From Rhodovulum sulfidophilum DSM 1374 (GTDB taxonomy: Bacteria > Pseudomonadota > Alphaproteobacteria > Rhodobacterales > Rhodobacteraceae), in contig NZ_CP015418.1 in assembly GCF_001633165.1 (NCBI RefSeq), forward strand, positions 3,224,001 through 3,288,000: a stretch of 64,000 bases of DNA. The letters run 5' to 3'. The notes beneath the pieces are model-generated. The model was not told where the DNA came from, did no database searches, and was given only the letters and a program-made list of their open reading frames with translations. Both the position numbers and the translations under genes were made by a program. This document shows, piece by piece, positions 57,513-64,000 of this stretch (position 1 is its first letter; every line of letters begins with the position of its first letter).

Positions 57513-58781
57513 ATGGGCAATCCCCTACATCTGTACTGGCTGCTGGAAGGCGTCGCGGCGTGGAACGCACGGCGGAAGCGGGAGCGCGATGCGTTCATTC
57601 CGGATCTGTCCGGGATGGATATCCGGGCGGCGTTCGAGAGTTCTAGGAAGCTTGAAGAGGGCCGCATTCCGCTTTTGCGAGCGGACCTCAGGGGGGCGGA
57701 CCTCGGGGAGGCGGACCTCAGGGTGGCGGACCTCAGGGAGGCGAGCCTCGTGGGGGCGAACCTCAGGGAGGCGAACCTCGGGGCGGCGGACATCTGGGGG
57801 GCGAACCTCGGGGAGGCAGACCTCTGGAGGGCGAACCTCTGGGGGACGAACCTCTGGAGGGCGAACCTCTGGGGGGCGAACCTCAGGGGGGCGGACCTCA
57901 GGGAGGCGAACCTCGGGGGGGCGAACCTCAGGAGGGCGAACCTCAGGGAGGCGAACCTCAGGGGGGCGAACCTCGGGGGGGCGGACCTCGGGGGGGCGGA
58001 TCTCGAGGGGGCGAACCTCGGGGAGGCGGATGTTCGAATCGTATCCTCGGGCGTGGGTATAAAAGATGTCGGCACGCCCGAGTATACGAATTTGTCGCAG
58101 ACCCGGGCGCTGACACAAGCTCAGCTCGACACCATGGAAGGCGATACCGGAACGATCCTGCCCGACGGCCTGCATCATCCGGCGCATTGGCCCGATCCGG
58201 AACCGCCGGGGCCTCACAGCCACGGCGTTAAAGGGGACGACAGTTCTGCCGCCGCATCCAGTTCGCCCTCGATCCGGGCCAAGGTTCAAGAACGCCCGGT
58301 TGCCGAACTCAGACATGCGCTACAGGCCAGCTACCCCGAGACAGCAGTCCTTGCCGAGTATATCGCCGGACAGATTCAGAACGAGATCGCGGCACACCGC
58401 ATGACCGCCATCCCCAACGACGCCGAGGCCCTTTCAGACTACAATGCCAAGCTCAACTTCCTGAACGAAACGCTGATCGCGGTTCAAAGGCTGCATGAGG
58501 CCATTCCGGTCGCAGAGCCCGACCAGAAAGTGACGCCCGAAGAGGCCAGGCGGATCAAGGAAATCCTGATCGACATCGCCGGGAAGATCGACCTCGCGGT
58601 CCGGTATCTAGACAACGACACCGGCACCTATGGCAACTTCTGGAAGATCGGGCTCATCGGCGCCTGCTCGGGCCTGTTTGGCTGCTTCGGCATCCCGGTC
58701 AATCTGGGCGCCCCGATTGCGGCTGGTGTGATCGGCGCCTCGACCATCCGCCTGATCGTGGAAGGGCGCCGCGGCCCCTGA
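57513..58781 (+). CDS. Pentapeptide-repeat protein with C-terminal membrane segment
   Basis: A 422-residue protein in three parts. Residues 1-52 are charged (WNARRKRERDAF). Residues about 55-172 are roughly 24 pentapeptide units of the A(D/N)LxX type, forming a right-handed beta helix. The remainder has the linker LDTMEGDTGTILPDGLHHP, a helical domain near 265-365, and a C-terminal hydrophobic segment (IGLIGACSGLFGCFGI and on). Similar architectures occur in Rhodobacterales membrane proteins of unknown role. Start ATG 57513 follows GGAGGAGA. Confidence 0.82.
   Translation: MGNPLHLYWLLEGVAAWNARRKRERDAFIPDLSGMDIRAAFESSRKLEEGRIPLLRADLRGADLGEADLRVADLREASLVGANLREANLGAADIWGANLGEADLWRANLWGTNLWRANLWGANLRGADLREANLGGANLRRANLREANLRGANLGGADLGGADLEGANLGEADVRIVSSGVGIKDVGTPEYTNLSQTRALTQAQLDTMEGDTGTILPDGLHHPAHWPDPEPPGPHSHGVKGDDSSAAASSSPSIRAKVQERPVAELRHALQASYPETAVLAEYIAGQIQNEIAAHRMTAIPNDAEALSDYNAKLNFLNETLIAVQRLHEAIPVAEPDQKVTPEEARRIKEILIDIAGKIDLAVRYLDNDTGTYGNFWKIGLIGACSGLFGCFGIPVNLGAPIAAGVIGASTIRLIVEGRRGP
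57676..58029 (+). repeat. Tandem 15-bp coding repeat
   Basis: Pentapeptide codons are almost identical at DNA level, with the core GGGGGCGAACCTC or GGAGGCGGACCTC repeated every 15 bases. Such uniformity suggests recent slippage expansion rather than old divergence. It lies fully in frame within the pentapeptide gene. Confidence 0.85.
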
Positions 58782-58835
58782 ACGCCGCACCGATGGCGAT
58801 TGCGCGGGCTCCGCGCCTGACCTATATCCGCGGCC

Positions 58836-60446
58836 ATGCTGGATGCCCCGTCGAACCGCCCCGCCCTGCCGCCGGAAATTGCCCGGAGGCGCACCTTTGC
58901 CATCATCTCGCACCCCGATGCGGGCAAGACCACGCTGACCGAGAAGTTCCTGCTTTACGGTGGCGCGATCCAGATGGCCGGGCAGGTGCGCGCCAAGGGC
59001 GAGGCGCGGCGGACGCGCTCGGACTTCATGAAGATGGAGCAGGACCGCGGCATTTCCGTCTCGGCCTCGGCGATGTCCTTCGACTATGAACGCTTCCGCT
59101 TCAATCTGGTCGACACGCCTGGTCACAGCGACTTTTCCGAGGACACCTACCGCACCCTGACCGCGGTCGATGCCGCGGTGATGGTGATTGACGGCGCCAA
59201 GGGGGTGGAAAGCCAGACCCGCAAGCTGTTCGAGGTCTGCCGGCTGCGCGATCTGCCGATCCTGACCTTCTGCAACAAGATGGACCGCGAAAGCCGCGAC
59301 ACCTTCGAGATCATCGACGAGATCCAGGAGATGCTGGCGATCCATGTCACGCCCGCCTCCTGGCCGATCGGGGTCGGGCGCGAGTTTCTGGGCTGCTACG
59401 ACATGCTCAGGAACCGGCTCGAGCTGATGGACCGGGCTGACCGCAACAAGGTGGCCGAGTCGATCAAGATCGAGGGGCTCGACGATCCGAAACTGGCCGA
59501 GCATGTGCCCCAGGATCTGCGCGAGAAGCTGATCGAGGAGGTCGAGATGGCGAAGGAGCTTCTGCCCGCGCTCGACCCGCAGGCGGTGCTGGAAGGCCAG
59601 ATGACGCCGATCTGGTTCGGCTCGGCGATCAACTCGTTCGGCGTCAAGGAGCTGATGGACGGCATCGCCAATTATGGCCCCGAGCCGCAGATCCAGCCGG
59701 CCGAGTCGCGCCAGATCGCGCCCGAGGAACCCAAGGTCGCGGGCTTCGTGTTCAAGGTGCAGGCCAACATGGACCCCAAGCACCGCGACCGGGTAGCCTT
59801 CGTGCGGCTGGCCTCGGGGCATTTCCAGCGGGGCATGAAGCTGACCCATGTGCGCTCGAAGAAACCGATCACGGTGTCGAGCCCGGTGCTGTTCCTGGCC
59901 GCCGACCGCGAACTGGCCGAGGAGGCCTGGGCGGGCGACATCATCGGCATCCCGAACCACGGACAGTTGCGCATCGGCGACACGCTGACCGAGGGCGAGG
60001 CGCTGAAGGTCACGGGCATTCCTTCCTTCGCGCCGGAGCTGCTGAAGAACTGCCGGGCGGGCGATCCGATGAAGGCCAAGCATCTCGACAAGGCCCTGAT
60101 GCAATTCGCCGAGGAGGGCGCGGCCAAGGTCTTCAAGCCGATGGTGGGCTCGGGCTTCATCGTCGGCGTCGTCGGCGCGCTGCAATTCGAGGTGCTGGCC
60201 AGCCGGATCGAGCTGGAATACGGCCTGCCGGTGCGCTTCGAGCCCTCGCAATTCACCTCGGCCCGCTGGGTCCATGGCGAGAAGGCCGACGTGGACGGCT
60301 TCGTTCAGAAGAACAAGCAGCACATGGCCACCGACAATGACGGCGACGTGGTCTACATGACGCGGCTGCAATGGGACATCGACCGCGTGCTGCGCGACCA
60401 TCCCGAACTGACGCTGTCCGCGACCAAGGAAATGCAGACCGGCTGA
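58836..60446 (+). CDS. prfC: Peptide chain release factor 3 PrfC
   Basis: A 536-residue translational GTPase. G1 is ISHPDAGKTTLTEK near residue 24, the switch region has DRGISVSASAM, G3 is LVDTPGHSDFSEDTYRTL near 91, and G4 FCNKMDRE near 146. It recycles RF1 and RF2 after termination. Length and motifs are typical of RF3. A terminator follows. Confidence 0.96.
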   Translation: MLDAPSNRPALPPEIARRRTFAIISHPDAGKTTLTEKFLLYGGAIQMAGQVRAKGEARRTRSDFMKMEQDRGISVSASAMSFDYERFRFNLVDTPGHSDFSEDTYRTLTAVDAAVMVIDGAKGVESQTRKLFEVCRLRDLPILTFCNKMDRESRDTFEIIDEIQEMLAIHVTPASWPIGVGREFLGCYDMLRNRLELMDRADRNKVAESIKIEGLDDPKLAEHVPQDLREKLIEEVEMAKELLPALDPQAVLEGQMTPIWFGSAINSFGVKELMDGIANYGPEPQIQPAESRQIAPEEPKVAGFVFKVQANMDPKHRDRVAFVRLASGHFQRGMKLTHVRSKKPITVSSPVLFLAADRELAEEAWAGDIIGIPNHGQLRIGDTLTEGEALKVTGIPSFAPELLKNCRAGDPMKAKHLDKALMQFAEEGAAKVFKPMVGSGFIVGVVGALQFEVLASRIELEYGLPVRFEPSQFTSARWVHGEKADVDGFVQKNKQHMATDNDGDVVYMTRLQWDIDRVLRDHPELTLSATKEMQTG

Positions 60447-60455
60447 TTTCGGAAT

Positions 60456-60490
60456 GGCGGGCGGCAGGGTGCGCCCGCCTTTGCCTTTGC
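60456..60490 (+). terminator. Terminator after prfC
   Basis: An 8-bp stem, GGCGGGCG with CGCCCGCC around an 8-base loop, is followed by TTTGCCTTTG. It begins 10 bases past the prfC stop. Confidence 0.7.
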
Positions 60491-60527
60491 GGCGACCCGG
60501 AGCGCTTCCGCCCGGACCGCGCGCGCG

Positions 60528-61520
60528 TCAGGCGACGGCCTTGTCAGGCCCGGTTCCGGCATCGCGCATGGTCGCCTGGATGAAGGCGATGCTCTCGGCA
60601 AGCTTCTCTGCCTCCCAGGCATTCAGTCCGACCGGAAGCTGTTTCACGATCCCTTCGCGGCCCAGCAGGCAGGGCATGCTCAGCGCCACGTCGCCGTCAT
60701 GGCCGTACTGCCCGCGCAGGGTGGTGCAGGCAGGAAAGACGCTGCGTTCGTCGAGCAGAACGGCGCGCGCCATCGTCACCGCCGACTGGGCGACGCCCGC
60801 ATTGGTCCAGCCCTTGCCGTTGAAGACGTCATAGGCGGCGCTGATCACCCGGGCCTTGACCGTCTCGGGGGAACGGATGTCGCCCAGGGCCTCGAAATGG
60901 CGGTCGAGCTCGGCGAAGGGGATGCCCGCGACATTGACATGGCTGAGGACCGGGAAGGCGGTGCTGCCATGTTCGCCCATCATGAAGCCGGTGACCGATT
61001 TCGGGTCGATCCCATAGGCATCGGCGACGACCTTGCGCAGCCGTGCCGAGTCGAGCATCGTCCCGGTTCCGAAGACCCGCCCGCGCGGATAGCCGAACTC
61101 GTTCTCGGCGATGTAGACCATGGTGTCGAGCGGGTTGGTGATCAGGATGACGATGGCCTCGGTCGTGTGCTTGACGATGCCCGCCATCACCTCGCGGATC
61201 ACCTTGCAATTGGTGGTGGTCAGCAGGGTACGGTCGGGCTCGGCTTTGGGGTTTTCGGGGTCGCGAATGACACTGGGCCCCGCGGCCACGACGATCACAT
61301 CGGCGTCGGCACATTGCTCATAGCCGCCCGAGGTGACCTTGATATTGCTCATGTAGGGCAGAGCCGTCGCCTGCGCCTGGTCAAGCGCCTCGCCGAAGGC
61401 GACGTTCCCCAGAATGTCGATGACCCCGATCTCGGCAAAGAGGCCGATCTTCATGGCATCGGCCAGGACATAGGACCCGACATGCCCTGCCCCGACGACC
61501 ACGAGCTTGTTGGTATGCAT
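60528..61520 (-). CDS. L-2-hydroxyacid dehydrogenase of the lactate/malate dehydrogenase family
   Basis: A 330-residue LDH/MDH fold protein. The NAD loop is VVVGAGHVGSYVLADAMKIG at residues 7-26, and catalytic residues lie in ITNPLDTMVYI, LDSARLRKVV and MMGEHGSTAFPVL (His). The substrate loop reads AAGPSVIRDPENPKAEPDR and is longer than the LDH (GAPQKPGE) or MDH (GARKPGM) loops, resembling 2-hydroxyisocaproate dehydrogenases. Substrate is therefore uncertain. ATG 61520 follows AAGGAGAAG. Confidence 0.85.
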   Translation of the reverse strand: MHTNKLVVVGAGHVGSYVLADAMKIGLFAEIGVIDILGNVAFGEALDQAQATALPYMSNIKVTSGGYEQCADADVIVVAAGPSVIRDPENPKAEPDRTLLTTTNCKVIREVMAGIVKHTTEAIVILITNPLDTMVYIAENEFGYPRGRVFGTGTMLDSARLRKVVADAYGIDPKSVTGFMMGEHGSTAFPVLSHVNVAGIPFAELDRHFEALGDIRSPETVKARVISAAYDVFNGKGWTNAGVAQSAVTMARAVLLDERSVFPACTTLRGQYGHDGDVALSMPCLLGREGIVKQLPVGLNAWEAEKLAESIAFIQATMRDAGTGPDKAVA

Positions 61521-61823
61521 TCTCTTCTCCTTGCATCTTCCAGACGGCCGCCGGACAGCCCCGCTGGAGGCAGAAACGTCCGAGGGCCGCTCTCGCACCG
61601 GGCCGGGGCGGACGGAGGCTGCGTGGCATCGGTCAGGCCGCTGGCCGCAGGGGGCCTCGGCGCCGGAGCCCGCACGGGAGCTGTCCGGAGCTAAATCAGG
61701 TTTGGGCAGCGGCCGAAATGGAAAAGACAACAGGCGGATAATGCCGCCACCTCTTCTGCCGGAGATAAGAACGGCGCGAGGGGCCCCCCGCGCCGTCCTT
61801 TTGTCAATGTGAGGCGGAAGCCG
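61521..61823. other. 303-base intergenic stretch
   Basis: Lies between the dehydrogenase start and the stop of the phytase-like gene, both on the minus strand. It holds the terminator at 61762-61796 and presumably the dehydrogenase promoter, which I cannot place. No gene is supported on either strand. Confidence 0.5.
61762..61796 (-). terminator. Terminator of the phytase-like gene
   Basis: Arms ACGGCGCG and CGCGCCGT (61771-61796), extended by inner G/C pairs, form a strong hairpin followed on the minus strand by TCTTATCT. The plus side has CCTTTTGTC, so it could act in both directions. Confidence 0.7.
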
Positions 61824-63179
61824 TCACTGCGCCGAGAGAAGCTCGGGCACCTCCAGCAGGATCACCTCGTTATCGGCCGCGGCATCCAGCTTGCGGCCCG
61901 AGGAGAAGGGCAGGTTGTTGTCATTGGCGACCAGGATATGGGTGTCGTCCACCCGCATCACATCCTCGATGGTGAAGAAGGGGAAGGTGAACCGACCCGA
62001 CAGATCGCGCGCCGCGTCGGTTTGAAGACGCGCCACCCCGTCGGGATCGGCGATATCCATCAGGTCGATATGACCGATCCGGCGGACATAGCCCTCGGCA
62101 TCGACATCCGAGGTGTCGATCAGCACGATCCACTTGTGCATCGCGGGTTCCGGGAAGCAGTCGGGCGCCGCCTCGCCGTCGCATTTCAGGCTGGGATCGC
62201 CCTCGCCATTGTCGCGCTCGATCACCAGCGCATGGGTGTCGTCGATGAAGTTGAAATCGCCGATCGCCGTCGCAGCCTCGTCGAGCGCGAACCGGAACAT
62301 CTCGCCGGTCCATTCCTTCGCAGCCGTGTCGAAGGCCATCACCCGCAGGAAGTCGCCCTCGGTCTTGCCGTCATCGCCGAGGATCGGCTTTTCCAGCATC
62401 GCCCAGAGCGTGCCGGTGCCGGGCTGAAGCGCCATGCCCTCGTAGCCGCCCGAGCGCTGCGACTTCCAGTCGCGGCCGGGCAGCGAGGTCGCCGAGACGG
62501 CCGGGTTGTCGGGGCCGCGCAGCTCCTTGCCATCGGCCATCGTCGGGTAGACGCCCAGCACCACGCCGTCGAGCGAGACATTCAGCAGATAGGGACCGAA
62601 TTCCTCGCCGATCCAGAGCGAGCCGTCGACCAGCTGGATGCTTTCCAGATCGAAATCGGCGCCGGTCAGATAGCGGCCCTCGCTGCCCTCATAGGCGATG
62701 CGGAAGGGCACCTTGAAACCGGGGTCGCGCAGGAAGACGGTTTCCTTGACGTCCACCTTGCCGGTCCCGAAATCGGGCAGGATGCGGTGGAAGAACAGCA
62801 TCGCATCGGGGCTGTTGGCCTTCGAGCCGAAGCCGTTATCGGTCAGCGCATAGACCGAGCCATCCTCGGCACGCGCCATCGCGAAGCCCGAAAAGCCCTG
62901 CAGCGGCTGACCGATGAACGGCAGCGCGATGCCGGTCTCGCGATGCCCGTGCAGCCCGCCGGTATCGCCCATCGCCGACATCGGCACCATGTTCCGGGCG
63001 CCCCCGGTGAACTTGCCCGAAATCCAGGCATCGCGCGGCGCATCGGCGGGCGGCGCGACCATGGTCATCGCCGGCAGGACGGCGTGGCCTGCAAGTTTCG
63101 CCGGAAAGACGTCTTCGGCGAAGGCCGGCGCCGCCAGGGTCAAGGCGGCTGCGGAAAGCAGGAACATGCTGTTTTTCAT
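61824..63179 (-). CDS. Secreted esterase-like/phytase-like beta-propeller protein
   Basis: A 451-residue protein with a Sec signal peptide (LLSAAALTLAAPAFA, cleavage about residue 21). The mature part matches the 'esterase-like activity of phytase' family: GFSGFAMARAEDGSVYALTDN near residues 95-115, DLESIQLVDGSLWIGEEFGP near 178, and YEGMALQPGTGTLWAMLEKP near 246. It is probably periplasmic and may hydrolyse phosphate esters, but activity is unproven for most members. Confidence 0.88.
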   Translation of the reverse strand: MKNSMFLLSAAALTLAAPAFAEDVFPAKLAGHAVLPAMTMVAPPADAPRDAWISGKFTGGARNMVPMSAMGDTGGLHGHRETGIALPFIGQPLQGFSGFAMARAEDGSVYALTDNGFGSKANSPDAMLFFHRILPDFGTGKVDVKETVFLRDPGFKVPFRIAYEGSEGRYLTGADFDLESIQLVDGSLWIGEEFGPYLLNVSLDGVVLGVYPTMADGKELRGPDNPAVSATSLPGRDWKSQRSGGYEGMALQPGTGTLWAMLEKPILGDDGKTEGDFLRVMAFDTAAKEWTGEMFRFALDEAATAIGDFNFIDDTHALVIERDNGEGDPSLKCDGEAAPDCFPEPAMHKWIVLIDTSDVDAEGYVRRIGHIDLMDIADPDGVARLQTDAARDLSGRFTFPFFTIEDVMRVDDTHILVANDNNLPFSSGRKLDAAADNEVILLEVPELLSAQ

Positions 63180-63439
63180 GGGGGAGTCCCGAATGGATGT
63201 TACAGTCGCCGCTGCCCTACCCTTGCCTTGTGACAGCCATGAATCCAGCCGGTGTAAGTTCTATGAAACCACGTCCGAATGTCGCGGCCCCTTGATTTCC
63301 GGCAGCGCGCCGCGACATCCTCGACACGGCAGCCTGCCGCGATATCCATGAAAGATCGCGGCCTTGCAGCAATCAACAGGGGACAGCCAGGACATCCCGG
63401 AATGACGCGCGCCCCTTTCTTCCTCCTGCCGACCTGCCG

Positions 63440-64000
63440 ATGAATTCCCAAGACGACTGGATCATTTCGAGCCTGCTGGAGGACCTGGCGGCGCTGGCGC
63501 TGGCCAATGACCGGATCAGCATCGCGGATCTCGTCGAGGCCCTGGGCGCGCGCGGCTTCGGGCCGCTGCTGGTGATGCTGTCGGCCTTCCTGATCCTGCC
63601 GGTCGGAATGCTTCCCGGCCTGCCCGGGGTTGTGGCGATCTTCATGATTCTGATCGGCGGGCGGATGATGACCGGCGAGACCACGCTCTGGCTGCCCGCA
63701 AGGCTGCGGCGCGTGCATATCTCGGGCCATGTGCTGGCGGTGTCGGTCGCCCGCGCCCAGCCCGCCGCGCTCTGGCTGCGGCCACTGCTGACACCGCGGC
63801 TGGTCGCGCTGATCGAGGGCCGGATCGCGACCCGGCTGATCGCGCTGATCCTGATCGGAACGGGCGTGCTGATCTTCCTGCTGGGCTTCATCCCGGGCCT
63901 GCCCTTCGTGCTGTCGCTGCATGTGCTGATGCTGGGGCTCGCGCTCTCGACCCGGGACGGGCTGGTCGCCGCCCTGGCCTATGCGCTCATGGGCCCCGAG
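63440..64000 (+). CDS. exoD: Exopolysaccharide synthesis protein ExoD, C-terminally cut by the window
   Basis: The frame begins at ATG 63440 after TCCTCCTGCCGACCTGCCG and remains open to the last base; 187 codons are visible. Features are a helical N-terminus with DRISIADLVEALGARGFGPL, then membrane segments such as LLVMLSAFLILPVGMLPGLP and ALILIGTGVLIFLLGFIPGL, which match ExoD. ExoD proteins affect exopolysaccharide production and alkali tolerance by an unknown route. The C-terminus lies beyond the window. Confidence 0.85.
   Translation, partial: MNSQDDWIISSLLEDLAALALANDRISIADLVEALGARGFGPLLVMLSAFLILPVGMLPGLPGVVAIFMILIGGRMMTGETTLWLPARLRRVHISGHVLAVSVARAQPAALWLRPLLTPRLVALIEGRIATRLIALILIGTGVLIFLLGFIPGLPFVLSLHVLMLGLALSTRDGLVAALAYALMGPE

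Noticed and set aside
57676..58029. Possible CRISPR array
   Set aside because: The 15-bp units are contiguous, in frame and have no unique spacers.
57525..58316. Minus-strand ORF with PPEVR repeats
   Set aside because: It is the antisense reading of the 15-bp pentapeptide array, so its repeats are a by-product.
63180..63240. Pho box before the phytase-like gene
   Set aside because: CTGTCAC and CTGTAAC occur, but they are 31 bases apart rather than the 11-base phasing of PhoB sites.
63200..63922. 240-codon minus-strand ORF opposite exoD
   Set aside because: It is Gln/Arg/His-rich with no domain; the plus frame encodes the membrane protein ExoD.

Overview
This GC-rich window carries no RNA genes, CRISPR arrays or insertion sequences that I can see. 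Its gene content points to a metabolically versatile Rhodobacteraceae bacterium (Rhodobacter/Rhodovulum type, purple non-sulfur lineage). The indicators are a nifV-nifW-fixABCX-rpoN nitrogen fixation block, an NAD-linked molybdenum formate dehydrogenase of the fds type, and a form II Calvin-cycle operon. The genus assignment is inference from gene content and order.

Layout. 1-5.7 kb: the 3' end of nifV, then nifW, fixA, fixB, fixC and fixX as a tightly coupled plus-strand operon, followed by rpoN. 5.7-9.7 kb (minus): an HpcH/HpaI-type aldolase and a type I secretion ABC transporter/HlyD pair with no visible substrate gene. 9.9-17 kb (plus): a LysR regulator and fdsG-fdsB-(88-codon ORF)-fdsA-fdhD-fdsD. 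17.2-21.6 kb (minus): a B12-riboswitch-led operon of a FecCD-type permease, its ATPase, ExbB, two ExbD proteins and TonB. 21.6-24.5 kb (minus): copper ATPase copA and its MerR regulator cueR behind a promoter with a 19-bp spacer. 24.6-37.3 kb: divergent cbbR, then cbbF-P-T-G-K-A-M-E, a strong terminator, and a redoxin-cbbZ-cbbY cluster.

37.3-64 kb is mixed housekeeping and accessory content: a small protein gene interrupted by an early stop, two M20 peptidases, a DUF3422 protein, pntAB, an isoprenylcysteine-methyltransferase-like protein, kynureninase, a GNAT protein, a cytochrome c, a class I amidotransferase, a degenerate photolyase-like protein, pepN, an acyltransferase, an atypical SDR, an orphan ParA, a double-Usp protein, a pentapeptide-repeat membrane protein, prfC, an unusual L-2-hydroxyacid dehydrogenase, a phytase-like secreted protein and a truncated exoD.

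Working together: formate dehydrogenase supplies CO2 and NADH, PntAB can convert NADH to NADPH, and the cbb operon fixes the CO2. FixABCX delivers low-potential electrons to nitrogenase, and RpoN is needed for nif transcription. The most unusual items are the double-coupled ORF between fdsB and fdsA, a Calvin-operon phosphoglycerate kinase lacking both conserved catalytic lysines, a riboswitch-controlled transport operon with its own TonB complex but no receptor or binding protein, a highly symmetric intergenic element near 42.5 kb, and a photolyase-like protein lacking core FAD-site residues.
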